From: JAKQIM01 sp029557965
GTDB lineage: Bacteria > Chloroflexota > Anaerolineae > Anaerolineales > UBA4823
DNA: 64,000 bases
Direction of reading: 5' to 3'
Assembly: GCA_035341015.1 (NCBI GenBank)
Contig: DAOQUL010000003.1
Span: 62,001 to 126,000, forward strand
A program made the translations under genes and the position numbers. Of the stretch, positions 49,166 through 58,291 are shown one piece after another (position 1 is the stretch's first letter; every line of letters begins with the position of its first letter). The notes under the pieces were generated by a model. The model worked only from the letters and a program-made list of their open reading frames with translations. It was not told the origin of the DNA and did no database searches.

Positions 49166-49921
49166 TTACAGAATCAAATGGTCGAGCAGTGTTTTGAGTT
49201 CTTGGGTAAATGGGCTCTCTGGGTTCACCTCCACAAAAATATCGGCACTAGAAAGGGTCATCATATCGGGGTTTAGTGGCAGGGTGATTGCCACCTCACA
49301 GTGATAAGTGGTTTCAATCTCTTTTGTTACTTCGGCCAGGTTGTAGGTTTTTGGAACCAGGTTGCCGATCATGATCAACCTGGGAACATCCAGGCGGCGT
49401 GCCAGGTCGACGGTGACGGCGGTACCCTGGAAATCTTGCGCATCGGGGCGCAGGATAATACATAGGATATCAGTCATGGCGATGGCAGCCAAGGTGTCGT
49501 CGGTCAGGCCGGCGCGGGTATCCACAAGGACAATATCTAACTGGTTGTTCTCGATTAGTTCGGGAATGCAGGCATCCAGTGCTTCGGAATCAAAGTCACC
49601 TTTCAGCGCCATTGAAATATCGAGAAAACGCGTGCTCGCGGGCAGCAAGTAAAGTTTGCCAGGCGCACTGCCCTGGAGGCTGGTGGTGACATCGTAGGTG
49701 GCTTGTTCAACAGAGCAGGCCTGGCGTAAAACATCGTTCAGGTAGCAGGTAATGGCGCTGTCTTTCAATCCAAAGGCATAGTGCAGGCTAGGTGATTCGA
49801 TATTGAGATCCACCAGGCCAACGCGCTTTCCGGCCCGTGCCAGCAGGGCCGCCAAATTGGCTACCAGGCTGGTCTTACCGGTACCGCGGCGAAAGGAATG
49901 GACAACAATGACAGTGGGCAT
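49166..49921 (-). CDS. MinD/ParA-like ATPase (paralogue 2)
   Basis: 251 aa from ATG 49921, aligned with the paralogues; a GTG at 49930 is an alternative. Walker A HSFRRGTGKTSLVANLA (~7-23), switch I LVDLNIESPSLH, Walker B IVLVDTRAGLTDD, then ILRPDAQDFQGTAVTVDLARRLDV, the segment most conserved among the three. Signature Lys replaced by Arg. It lies ~14 nt after paralogue 1. Confidence 0.85.
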   Translation of the reverse strand: MPTVIVVHSFRRGTGKTSLVANLAALLARAGKRVGLVDLNIESPSLHYAFGLKDSAITCYLNDVLRQACSVEQATYDVTTSLQGSAPGKLYLLPASTRFLDISMALKGDFDSEALDACIPELIENNQLDIVLVDTRAGLTDDTLAAIAMTDILCIILRPDAQDFQGTAVTVDLARRLDVPRLIMIGNLVPKTYNLAEVTKEIETTYHCEVAITLPLNPDMMTLSSADIFVEVNPESPFTQELKTLLDHLIL

Positions 49922-49935
49922 ACTGTTCACGGCTT

Positions 49936-50688
49936 TCAGGCCAAAATGCGGGCAACCACTTTCTTAAGTTCAGCGGTGATGGGGTGGTCAGGGTACTGGG
50001 CAACGAAAAGACCGGCGCTGGCCAGGGCCATCATCTCGTCTGAATGGGGCAGGATGGCGGCAACATCGGCATTGTAGGTCTGCTCGATCTTGGGACCGAT
50101 GCCGTTCATGTAAACGTGAGGTACTTTGTTTACGATCAAGTAAAGGCTGGGCACATCCAGCTTGCGGGCCACTTCTACGGTGACGCTGGTGCCCTGGTAA
50201 TCCTGGTTATCGGGGCGCAGGATGACCAACAGTACATCTGAGATGGCGATGGATAAGAGGGTCTCTTCGTTGATACCGGGGTGGGTGTCGATCAGCAGGA
50301 TATCTAACTGCATTTCGTCGATCAGATCGGTGAAGCCGTCGTTGAGCAAGCCCACATCATAGCTCTCGCGCAGGATACGGGCAATCTCGCCGGCTTTGAT
50401 GCTGGATGGGATCAGGTAGATCTTGCCACTGACGCCGGTCTTCAAGCTGGAGGTTACATCGTGGGCGGTTTCTTTGATACTGCACTTGCCCCACAGGTAA
50501 TCGTTGAGCGAGTGACCCATATCTTCTTCGCTCAACCCGAATAGAACATGGATGCCAGGCGAGGCGATATCGGTATCCACAATGCCCACGCGCTGCCCCT
50601 GCATGGCAAGCAGGGCAGCCAGGTTGGCGGTGGTGTTCGATTTGCCCGTTCCACCGCGGAATGAGTGAACCGAGACGATCTTTGACAT
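49936..50688 (-). CDS. MinD/ParA-like ATPase (paralogue 1)
   Basis: 250 aa from ATG 50688 (CCAGGAGGCATT upstream). Walker A HSFRGGTGKSNTTANLA, VDTDIASPGIHVLFGL, and LLIDTHPGINEET, as in paralogue 3. Again Arg in place of the MinD signature Lys. It lies 64 nt downstream of the cyclic-nucleotide-binding protein. These ATPases may be positioned or controlled by cNMP signalling; that is inference from order only. Confidence 0.85.
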   Translation of the reverse strand: MSKIVSVHSFRGGTGKSNTTANLAALLAMQGQRVGIVDTDIASPGIHVLFGLSEEDMGHSLNDYLWGKCSIKETAHDVTSSLKTGVSGKIYLIPSSIKAGEIARILRESYDVGLLNDGFTDLIDEMQLDILLIDTHPGINEETLLSIAISDVLLVILRPDNQDYQGTSVTVEVARKLDVPSLYLIVNKVPHVYMNGIGPKIEQTYNADVAAILPHSDEMMALASAGLFVAQYPDHPITAELKKVVARILA

Positions 50689-50752
50689 AATGCCTCCTGG
50701 TGTTACATAATAGATAAGTTTAGCTGAATTAACACGCTTGCGCAAGGTGCGA

Positions 50753-51469
50753 TCAAGTTTTACCCTGTTCGCGCAACCGCTTTACCTTTTCTTTCAGGCT
50801 TAGGAACTCCTGGCTGCCGGTGATGGCGGCGACTTCTGCCTTGCGTTTGCTCTCGTCTACCTCAATGCGCAGCATGGCCACTTCTTTGCGCAACTGCTCT
50901 TCACGTTCTTGGACACGAGAAGCCATTTGGGCAAATTCGGCTGCCAGGGTGACCAGGGTTTTGTCTTTATACTGGTCACTGCTTTTCATGATGTCATCGG
51001 CCTGGTAGCTGCCGTTGGCAATGCGCTGGACCCAATCGCGCACCTGGCTGAGGAAATCGGTGGTATAGCGGATGCGGTCATTTAAGCCCGACATGACCGC
51101 CAGCACCAGGTCGCTGCTTTCATTCAGCAGGCGGAGAAACTCTTCGCGGCCCAGGGTGAGCACTACGGCGGGGGTCTCAGCACGGGCGCTCAGCGAGCGG
51201 CTCTTTTGGTCGATCAGGGCCATTTCTCCCAACACATCGCCTGGCTGAAAAATGCGTATCGCCTGCCCGGCCTGGGGGTCGTTGGGGAGGGGCGCATAGA
51301 TGGCTACCTGCCCAGACTCGACGATGACCAGGTAAGTGCCGGGATCGCCGAGGTTGAACAAGATCTCTTTGCTTTCCAGGTGGCGTGTGCTCAACGCTCC
51401 TGAGACGCGCTCCAGGACATCCTCGGGAAGAGATCGGAACAGTTCTACGTTCTTTAGCAATGGATTCAT
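50753..51469 (-). CDS. Cyclic nucleotide-binding domain protein with coiled coil
   Basis: 238 aa. The N-terminal CNB domain (~5-125) has the phosphate-binding cassette GEMALIDQKSRSLSARA (~81-97), with the key Glu and Arg kept, so cNMP binding is expected. There is no DNA-binding domain. The C-terminus (~150-238) is a charged coiled coil (RVQEREEQLRKEVAMLRIEVDESKRKAE). ACAGGAGC precedes the ATG. It lies 33 nt downstream of a nucleotidyl cyclase gene, which would supply its ligand. Confidence 0.9.
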   Translation of the reverse strand: MNPLLKNVELFRSLPEDVLERVSGALSTRHLESKEILFNLGDPGTYLVIVESGQVAIYAPLPNDPQAGQAIRIFQPGDVLGEMALIDQKSRSLSARAETPAVVLTLGREEFLRLLNESSDLVLAVMSGLNDRIRYTTDFLSQVRDWVQRIANGSYQADDIMKSSDQYKDKTLVTLAAEFAQMASRVQEREEQLRKEVAMLRIEVDESKRKAEVAAITGSQEFLSLKEKVKRLREQGKT

Positions 51470-51502
51470 CTGCTTGCTCCTGTTTGGATCAGGTTTTCTC
51501 GA

Positions 51503-54500
51503 TCAAGATGCGATGGCAGGGACGAGCAATTGGATGCGCAGTTGATCATCCACCAGCCGCCAGTGCCAAACTGGCCAGGCATCCGGTTTGCCCGTCCGGA
51601 TGAGTTTTAATGCTTGCTTGAACAGGTCGCGCCCTTCAACTTGAATGGCAGGGATGCAGCTTTCGAGATACTTTTGTGCCTGTTCTAAGGCAGCCTGGCA
51701 GGTGGATGTATCTTTGTCAATCCACAAGGCCTCTGCCTGGCGGTAACCGATCAGTGCCAGGCCACAATCTGCGTTGGAGAGCTTGCCCCAGATTTGGGCG
51801 GCATGCTGGTACTGCCCCTGTGCCATCTGTGAGCTGCCCTTGCGTAAGTATTGATCGCCCAGGCGGATAGCAGCCAACGCGGCCCCAATGGGGAGATTGC
51901 AAGCCAGGTAAGCCGCTTTGACTGCGGCCCACTCACCGGCCAGGTCATTCACCAGGACCTCGATGCCGGTTGCCCAATGTTCGGTGACGGATGGCAGGAT
52001 CGACCGGCAGCGCGGCAACCAATCGGCCACCTGACTTTTCTCTGAACGCCAATATAACCATGCCATTGCGGCGGTCAGGCCGAGTTCAGCAGTGCCGGGA
52101 TCTGAACTGAGCAATTGGTGCAGCAGCTTTTCGGCCTCGTCTGGGCGGTTTTGGCTGATCAAAAGCAGGGCCAGTTTACCACGCAATTTCTGCACATCGG
52201 GCTGGGGAGTGGTTTCGGGCAGGATTATGCTGGCAGCCTCGTATGCGGCGGCGGCACGTCCCAGGTCGCCGTATTGAAGGCAGGCATCACCTAACGCGGA
52301 TTGAATGCGGCTGTTTAGAGCCAGGTCTGCGGGGGCGGCCTGGCTGGCAGGGATGTGGTTGATGGCCTCCAGGCCGTGCTGGAAGTGGATGGCGGCCTGG
52401 GCAGGGTCTTGCCGCTGGCTGGAATGGCTGCCAGCCAGGAAGAAGTGCTGGGCGGCAGCCTGCCATAGTTCGGCGTACAGGTAATGCCTGGCGATGGTCT
52501 CTTCTTCTTGCGCGGGGCTGGCAGCGGCGGGGGTATCTAAGAATGCGGCGATACGGCTGCGCAGTTCGCTGCGTTGGGAGCGCGGCGCGCTGAGATGCTC
52601 AGCGATTTGGGCATGGATTTGGCGGCGGCGCGCAAAGGGCAGGCTGTTATACAGCACCTCGCGTACCAGGGATTGCTGAAAAGCGTAGAGCGCATCTACG
52701 CCAGCTTCAAGCAGTACGATAAGGCGTGTTTCGACCAGAGCATTCAGGTTATTACTCAAGGTGACCGGGTCAAGTTTTGATTCCATCAGTGCCAGCACCT
52801 GGCTGATGCGGAATTCATCGCCGATCACGGAGGCCAACCTGGCTATTTCTCGCTGCAGCTCGCTAAGGCTTTCCAGGCTGCTGAGGGCTAATTTTTGCAG
52901 GATGTCGGATTCGGTCAGGACTGTCCCCAAGTCTTCGGCGCTGATCTTACGTGTGGTTTTGATCCAATGGCTGATTTCGCTGACAAACAGGGGGTTACCG
53001 GTGCTTTGCTGTTGGATGATGGGGACCAGGTCTGATACCAGGATATGGGCCACCAGGGCGGATGTATCTGCCTGGCTAAAAGGTTCTAGAGAAATCGTTT
53101 CCCATCGGGCATTCTGCCGGCTGCCCTCGCCGCGTTGGGCGGCGAGCACCAACAGCGGCTGGTTTTGCAAACGGGACTGGATGTGCATGAGCAGATCCAG
53201 CGATCGATGGTCCATCCAGTGTGCATCTTCGAAGAAGAGCGCCAACGGCCCTTTCAATAATAAGCCAGAGAGTAAGGCGGCAAAAGCGCTGGCGAGGCGC
53301 TCTTGCTCTTGGTTGGACAGCGGAGAGACTTGTAACCAGGTTTGCCCGCCAAGATCGGTAGGATGGCTTGCTTCTAATTGTTTGAGTAGGGTTGCGCTTT
53401 TGCCCTGGCGAGACCTGCGGCCTTGCCTGCTGATTTCGCGCAGTATTTGTGCGTCATCAGGGGGGCTGTCTTCGGGGCTGGACGGGCTGGTGGGGACAGG
53501 GCCAGATGTGAGATGCAGGCCTAGCAGGCTCTCAAGAGCATTGACCTGTTGTTCATCCAGGGGTATTTCTGCCAGGTGGTGGCGCAGCTTGGATTGTTGG
53601 ATTTGGGGGATATCGGTGGGGCTGATGTTAGCCAGTGTGCGCAGGATGCCACTCAGGCAGGCGTAATGGGTGGCGGTGCGGTAAGAGCGGCACTGGTGAA
53701 GCAGTAAGCGCGCCCCCAGTCCTTCAGCCTCTTGGAGCAAGATATCCGCCAGGTAGCTTTTGCCGATGCCGGGTGCGCCCGTAATGCTCAAGTAAACACA
53801 TTGCCCCTGGATGGCGCGCTGTAAGAACTGCCTGGCGCGTTCCCATTCGGCTTTTCGCCCAACGATGGGCGGGCGTTTGTGGATGCGGTTGGCAAGTGTA
53901 TCTTCGCGCACCCCATCCACTTGATGAAGTGGGATTGGGCGGCTCTTGCCCTTAACCCGGATGGAAGGCAGCTCGGTCAGCAAAAAATAATCGGAGACGG
54001 CATTGTGGATAGATTGGCTGACCAGGATTTGGCCGGGCTTTGCGGCGCCCATTAAGCGCGCCGATAAGTTCACATCATCGCCCATCACGGTGTATTCGCG
54101 GCGGGTGGAGGAGCCAACCATTCCGGCATATACACTGCCTTGGGTGATGCCGATACGGTGCTTGACCAGGGGGCCTTCGCAATCAGGGGGGATGTGGCGA
54201 GCAAACTTGGCATGCCATCGTTCGTTGAGGGCGTCCAACTCTACATTCATGGCCAAGGCAGCACTGACGGCGCGTTGGGGGTCGTCTTCGTGACTGACCG
54301 GTGCTCCGAACACGGCCAGCAGTTTTGTACCTTTGCTGTAAGGATCAATGCGGGTGACGATGCCGCCATAGCGAGTGATGGCTTCGTTCATGGCGGTGAA
54401 ATAGGCGCTGAACAGGCTGGTGAGGCGCGATACACCGGCCTGCCCCCATGCGTCAAAGAGGGTTTCAAAGCCGATGAAGTTGCAGAAGAGAACGGTGGTA

Positions 54501-55663
54501 AGGAGAAATTCGCTTTCAACGCGCCGTTCGCGGGCGTGTACAATCACGCGCTCGGCTAACTCAGCGGCGATAAAAGGCTCGATGGCGTGGATCTGGTTGA
54601 GGGCAACACGCATTTGGGCTAGCAAGGCCTGGGGGCTGGCATTCCACGGCACGCCAGAGCGGGCGCGCCGCTCTTCGGCTTTGATCTCGAAATCGCCAAT
54701 CGATTGCTCGGAACGAGCCTGGGCCTGGTAATAGCCGGGTGACTGGGGCGTGACGATGAAGTCATCGCCCAAGAGGTTGGCAGTGGCTTCGTTCACAATC
54801 AGTTGGCCCGGACCGGTCGATGCGCCTTCTGCGCCCATAGTCTGGGTGACAGCCGGGCCAATCACGCCGTATTCCATGCGGCGGGCGCTACCTACGCTGG
54901 CGGCCATAAATTCGCCGCTGGCGACGCCGATCTTCATTTTCAGACTGACATTTTCGGTGGGGGTGGGGATATTCGCAAATTCTCCAATTGCGTACAGCAT
55001 GCGCGTGCCAGCTCGTACTGCCCACAGCGCCTGGGTTCCTTGCTCTTGCTGGGGAAAGTAGACCAGGGCAGCGTCGCCAGCAAACTTGAGCAGGGTGCCG
55101 CCAGACCAGGAGATGATCTCGAGCATGGTGGCGAAATAGCGGTTCATGATTTCTGTCAGGCGTTCGGCGCCTTCGGGGCCGAGCACAGCCAGCCGCTCGG
55201 AGAGGGCGGTGAACCCGCTGACATCTGAGAAAAGCAAGGAGCCTCTCAAGACCTGGCCGCTGACCAGGCCAGCAACAGGCCGGCGCATTTTCTCTTGCAC
55301 AAGGTGATTGGGTAAGAATGTGGAAAGTAAGTATTGGACGGAGCGCAAACGTTCCAAGGCGTTAATCAGCACGCCGCGGCGCGGGTCCTCGCTGTTCAGT
55401 TTGCGCCATAAATCTGCCGAGAGGAATTTTTCAAGCTCGGGTGGAAGAGACAGCTTGCCATCCGGCTCGGCTTCCGATGGGCTTTGGGATTCAAGTGGAG
55501 AGGGGGTTATGGCCGGCGCCGGCTTTGGCGCGGCTTTTTCGGTTGTTTTTGGGGTGTCGCTATCTGAGAAGAGGGCAGAGAGATCGGGTAGACCACGTCC
55601 TTGCCTGCGGCGAGGGGGAGGGGCGCCGGGCTTAAAGAGATCGTCGTTCTCAGAGTTGTCCAT
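51503..55663 (-). CDS. Soluble-adenylyl-cyclase-like protein: two cyclase domains, AAA ATPase, TPRs
   Basis: 1386 aa. A disordered Pro-rich N-terminus (~1-75) is followed by cyclase domain 1 (~135-310) with metal Asp in LLFSDVSGFTALSE and LLKFAGDAALVYF. Cyclase domain 2 (~390-590) lacks those (CNFIGF) but keeps REYTVMGDDVNLSARL, the transition-state Asn/Arg. A P-loop ATPase follows (GRKAEW; Walker A GAPGIGKS, ~625-632), then TPR-like helices to the end. The order and split of catalytic residues match mammalian sAC (ADCY10) and its bacterial relatives, so one composite ATP cyclase site is expected. TATAAT lies 9 nt before the ATG with no Shine-Dalgarno. Confidence 0.88.
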   Translation of the reverse strand: MDNSENDDLFKPGAPPPRRRQGRGLPDLSALFSDSDTPKTTEKAAPKPAPAITPSPLESQSPSEAEPDGKLSLPPELEKFLSADLWRKLNSEDPRRGVLINALERLRSVQYLLSTFLPNHLVQEKMRRPVAGLVSGQVLRGSLLFSDVSGFTALSERLAVLGPEGAERLTEIMNRYFATMLEIISWSGGTLLKFAGDAALVYFPQQEQGTQALWAVRAGTRMLYAIGEFANIPTPTENVSLKMKIGVASGEFMAASVGSARRMEYGVIGPAVTQTMGAEGASTGPGQLIVNEATANLLGDDFIVTPQSPGYYQAQARSEQSIGDFEIKAEERRARSGVPWNASPQALLAQMRVALNQIHAIEPFIAAELAERVIVHARERRVESEFLLTTVLFCNFIGFETLFDAWGQAGVSRLTSLFSAYFTAMNEAITRYGGIVTRIDPYSKGTKLLAVFGAPVSHEDDPQRAVSAALAMNVELDALNERWHAKFARHIPPDCEGPLVKHRIGITQGSVYAGMVGSSTRREYTVMGDDVNLSARLMGAAKPGQILVSQSIHNAVSDYFLLTELPSIRVKGKSRPIPLHQVDGVREDTLANRIHKRPPIVGRKAEWERARQFLQRAIQGQCVYLSITGAPGIGKSYLADILLQEAEGLGARLLLHQCRSYRTATHYACLSGILRTLANISPTDIPQIQQSKLRHHLAEIPLDEQQVNALESLLGLHLTSGPVPTSPSSPEDSPPDDAQILREISRQGRRSRQGKSATLLKQLEASHPTDLGGQTWLQVSPLSNQEQERLASAFAALLSGLLLKGPLALFFEDAHWMDHRSLDLLMHIQSRLQNQPLLVLAAQRGEGSRQNARWETISLEPFSQADTSALVAHILVSDLVPIIQQQSTGNPLFVSEISHWIKTTRKISAEDLGTVLTESDILQKLALSSLESLSELQREIARLASVIGDEFRISQVLALMESKLDPVTLSNNLNALVETRLIVLLEAGVDALYAFQQSLVREVLYNSLPFARRRQIHAQIAEHLSAPRSQRSELRSRIAAFLDTPAAASPAQEEETIARHYLYAELWQAAAQHFFLAGSHSSQRQDPAQAAIHFQHGLEAINHIPASQAAPADLALNSRIQSALGDACLQYGDLGRAAAAYEAASIILPETTPQPDVQKLRGKLALLLISQNRPDEAEKLLHQLLSSDPGTAELGLTAAMAWLYWRSEKSQVADWLPRCRSILPSVTEHWATGIEVLVNDLAGEWAAVKAAYLACNLPIGAALAAIRLGDQYLRKGSSQMAQGQYQHAAQIWGKLSNADCGLALIGYRQAEALWIDKDTSTCQAALEQAQKYLESCIPAIQVEGRDLFKQALKLIRTGKPDAWPVWHWRLVDDQLRIQLLVPAIAS

Positions 55664-55672
55664 AACACATAA

Positions 55673-55678
55673 ATTATA
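55673..55678 (-). promoter_or_regulatory. -10 box, near-leaderless cyclase transcript
   Basis: A perfect TATAAT on the minus strand overlaps the stop codon of the O-antigen-ligase-like gene and lies 9 nt before the cyclase ATG (55663). Confidence 0.45.
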
Positions 55679-57281
55679 CCCTTATGTGTTCGGAATGGGC
55701 TTGTGTATCCGCTTCAGGAGTTGGTTTTACACCATGGCGAGAAGCATTGGAAGCAAACTCATCTTGGCGGTGGACGAGTCCGGCGGCTGAGATGATGCCG
55801 GTGATTACCCACCAGTAGGGCATGGCAAAGGAGTCGATGCTGAAGCCCTCGCCAATGAAAGCAACCAGTGCTAATTGGCCGGTGAAAGCCAGTGTGCGCA
55901 GGACCGGCTGGTGGCTGCGACAGGTTAACTGAGAAGACCGAAACAAAAGATACAGCCAGGTGATAAAGATGGCAAAACCGAGTGCCCCGGTTTCGGCGAG
56001 CAGACGCACCCACAAGCTTTTGATATTGGGGGCTACTGAAGAATCAAACATCAGCATACTCACTTCGTAGGAACCCCATCCAATGGCGGGCATGTGGCTA
56101 GGAAAGAAGAAGCCTGAATTACCAAGCCCAACCCCAAGCCAGGGGAAATCGCGGAAGACTGTCCAGCCAGTGGTCCAATATACCATGCGTTCCATGAATG
56201 CCAGGCGGTTGCTGTAATAGAGAAGGGTATTCTCGTCTAGCATCAACATCTTGAGAACATCTTTCCAGGGAGGAAGGTATTCATACATAAGCAACAAACG
56301 TTCATCCCTCAGGCTGGCAACCAATATCAGCCCCAAGCCCAGGGCCAGATAGAGGAGAAAGAGGACAATATTGATCAGCAGGCCGATTGCCCACCTGAAC
56401 TGGCGCTGTGAAGCAAGCTTATTGGCCCAGGGTCGGGAGGTGATCTTGTTCAGCAGCTTGTGGTAGAGCGCCCAGTGGAGTTTCATGACCAAGAAGACGA
56501 CCAGGAGCATGAAGGAGATCAAGCCAATGCGGGGTGAAGCCAGAAAGAAAAAGATGATTCCTGGCACGAGCAGGAGATTTTCTAGCGACAGGCGCAAGAC
56601 GCGGAAACGGAAGGCGGAAGTGCGCTGATAAGTGGCGGCAAGCCACAAGGGTAAATATAAAATGACCAGTTGATGGGCAAACCAGGATGGCTCATATGTC
56701 AGGCCGCTGATGCGTTGTCCGCCGCGCTCGGCGGCATGCGGAACCTGAACAACCAAAAATTCCTGGATGCGTTCCATCCAGTAGGGATATTCATAATCCT
56801 GGCCAAGGATGAAGTAAGATTGGATGAGCGCATAAACCAATGTGAAGATGCCGCTAATGGTGAGCCATTGCCAGGTTTTGTGCAATTTCTGGGTGTGGTT
56901 AGGCCATGAGGCAATGACAAAGTAAAAGGCCACGCCGATGATCAAAGTGACGAAAGCCCGCAGTTCTTGGGCAGGCAAAACCCTTTCTTTATAGGGGGGG
57001 ACGTTGATAAAAAAGGCAGCTGCGTTTGCTAGGAGTACAACCAAAACCAAGACAACCAGAGGCCGCGCCTCGATTGGCAGAACCCCGCCGCGTAGGATGA
57101 AGGGGATGAACCAAATGACTGCCAGGATCAGGATGGGCAGCGCTGAAAGGGGGGCTACAACGGTGTTGGTTAGCTGGATCAGCAAAGAAAAGCTGGTCAT
57201 GGGCAGCGTGAAAAGTGCAAAGGCCCATAGGAAGTCCAGGCCTTTTTGCCAGGCGGGCAAGAGTCTGTGAAACTGGCTCAT
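55674..57281 (-). CDS. O-antigen ligase/polymerase-like membrane protein (Wzy/WaaL type)
   Basis: 535 aa with 11-12 hydrophobic helices. The large loop and following segment RLAFMERMVYWTTGWTVFRDFPWLGVGLGNSGFFFP (~365-400) is typical of the Wzy_C family. The long central loop holds EPSWFAHQL. It would polymerise or ligate undecaprenyl-linked glycans at the outer face of the membrane. It overlaps the Wzz-like gene by 4 nt. Confidence 0.8.
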   Translation of the reverse strand: MSQFHRLLPAWQKGLDFLWAFALFTLPMTSFSLLIQLTNTVVAPLSALPILILAVIWFIPFILRGGVLPIEARPLVVLVLVVLLANAAAFFINVPPYKERVLPAQELRAFVTLIIGVAFYFVIASWPNHTQKLHKTWQWLTISGIFTLVYALIQSYFILGQDYEYPYWMERIQEFLVVQVPHAAERGGQRISGLTYEPSWFAHQLVILYLPLWLAATYQRTSAFRFRVLRLSLENLLLVPGIIFFFLASPRIGLISFMLLVVFLVMKLHWALYHKLLNKITSRPWANKLASQRQFRWAIGLLINIVLFLLYLALGLGLILVASLRDERLLLMYEYLPPWKDVLKMLMLDENTLLYYSNRLAFMERMVYWTTGWTVFRDFPWLGVGLGNSGFFFPSHMPAIGWGSYEVSMLMFDSSVAPNIKSLWVRLLAETGALGFAIFITWLYLLFRSSQLTCRSHQPVLRTLAFTGQLALVAFIGEGFSIDSFAMPYWWVITGIISAAGLVHRQDEFASNASRHGVKPTPEADTQAHSEHIRV

Positions 57282-57907
57282 GCTGCTTTGGGCCGCCGGA
57301 AGGGAAATACATCGGCGAGAAAAATGCCCACAACTGCGCCTGCAAGCATGCCTGCCAGCATTAAGTGGTTGCGCTGGTATAGGACCGGCTCGGTTGGTGT
57401 TGGCTGGAATTCGGGAGCGCCGAACATAACGTAGCCAGCGATGTTTCCGCTGGCCTGCAGACTGAGCATGGATTCGTGGGCCATAGCAGCCCAGATCTCG
57501 ACGGTGGCCTGGGCAATTTGAGGATCGGCGTGGCGATAGCGCAGGTACCAGAAAGTCAGCCGCCGCTCAACGGTGCTGTTTTTTATCAAGGATACGGCAT
57601 CAACTTGAATACCCTGGCGGGCAGCCTCGGCTGTAACCAACTCAAGCAAGATCGGAGACTCGATCACCGCTTCGGTAGTAGAGACAGCCATATCTTGGAC
57701 GCGGACGAATTGATCGCGAGGAATATCCAGGATGGGCATTTTCTCGAGGTCGGTCTGCACCAGATAGATGGCAACGGCTTCATATTGGGGTGGGGTAAGG
57801 TAGTGGAAGATAAAGCCGGCCAGGGCGCCCAACAGGATCGCGACCACAATAACCCACCAGCGGCTGGCCAGGCGACGGAAATGTTCCAATGGTACAAATT
57901 CTTGCAT
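57278..57907 (-). CDS. Wzz-like polysaccharide chain-length protein
   Basis: 209 aa. Cytoplasmic N-terminus, TM1 (~17-37: WWVIVVAILLGALAGFIFHYL), an extracytoplasmic domain starting TPPQYEAVA, a Pro-rich approach to TM2 (~180-200) and a basic tail. This is the Wzz/GumC N-terminal topology without a kinase domain. GAGAAGAG lies ~8 nt before the ATG. It is coupled to the ligase/polymerase and divergent from the lasso cluster. Confidence 0.8.
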   Translation of the reverse strand: MQEFVPLEHFRRLASRWWVIVVAILLGALAGFIFHYLTPPQYEAVAIYLVQTDLEKMPILDIPRDQFVRVQDMAVSTTEAVIESPILLELVTAEAARQGIQVDAVSLIKNSTVERRLTFWYLRYRHADPQIAQATVEIWAAMAHESMLSLQASGNIAGYVMFGAPEFQPTPTEPVLYQRNHLMLAGMLAGAVVGIFLADVFPFRRPKAA

Positions 57908-57993
57908 ATCAACTCTTCTCTATCGGTTTCGTTATTCTCGCAACGGTCATTTCGATCAGGAAACTGGCGTAATTATAATCGCTTCGGAGGCGT

Positions 57994-57999
57994 TATAAT
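57994..57999 (+). promoter_or_regulatory. -10 box of the lasso cluster
   Basis: A perfect TATAAT ends 7 nt before the ATG at 58007; a second TATAAT is at 57974-57979. The GGAGG at 57986-57990 is 16 nt from the ATG, too far to be its ribosome site, so the first gene may be read from a leaderless mRNA. Confidence 0.5.
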
Positions 58000-58006
58000 A
58001 CTTGTC

Positions 58007-58291
58007 ATGATCACATTACATACCAAGTTTCAAATCCCCGAGGAAGTACTATTTCGTGAAATAGGCGGCGAAGCCGTGATTTTGAATACTAAGACGGGCA
58101 AGTATTATGGGTTGAACGAGATGGGTACCCAGATGTGGGCCCTGTTGGTTGAAAAGGGTACACTGCTGGAGGCTTGCCGGGTCTTATCAGATGCTTATGA
58201 TGTGGAAGAGGAACAAGTGCAAGGGGATATGCTGCAGTTGATGGAAACCCTGGTAGAGAAGGGATTGCTGCACATTGAGCCTGCGGCATAA
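58007..58291 (+). CDS. PqqD-like RiPP recognition protein (lasso B1)
   Basis: 94 aa. A PqqD/RRE winged-helix fold: a three-stranded start (FQIPEEVLFREIGGEAVILNTKTGKYYGLNEMGTQMW, ~9-45), then helices (ACRVLSDAYDVEEEQVQGDMLQLMETLVEKGLL). It binds the leader peptide (YxxP region) of the precursor at 60791 and presents it to the protease B2. It overlaps B2 by 17 nt. Confidence 0.9.
   Translation: MITLHTKFQIPEEVLFREIGGEAVILNTKTGKYYGLNEMGTQMWALLVEKGTLLEACRVLSDAYDVEEEQVQGDMLQLMETLVEKGLLHIEPAA

Noticed and set aside
57476..58006. N-terminal extension of the lasso B1 protein
   Set aside because: The extension is antisense to the Wzz-like gene and has no PqqD similarity; the family begins at the Met encoded at 58007.
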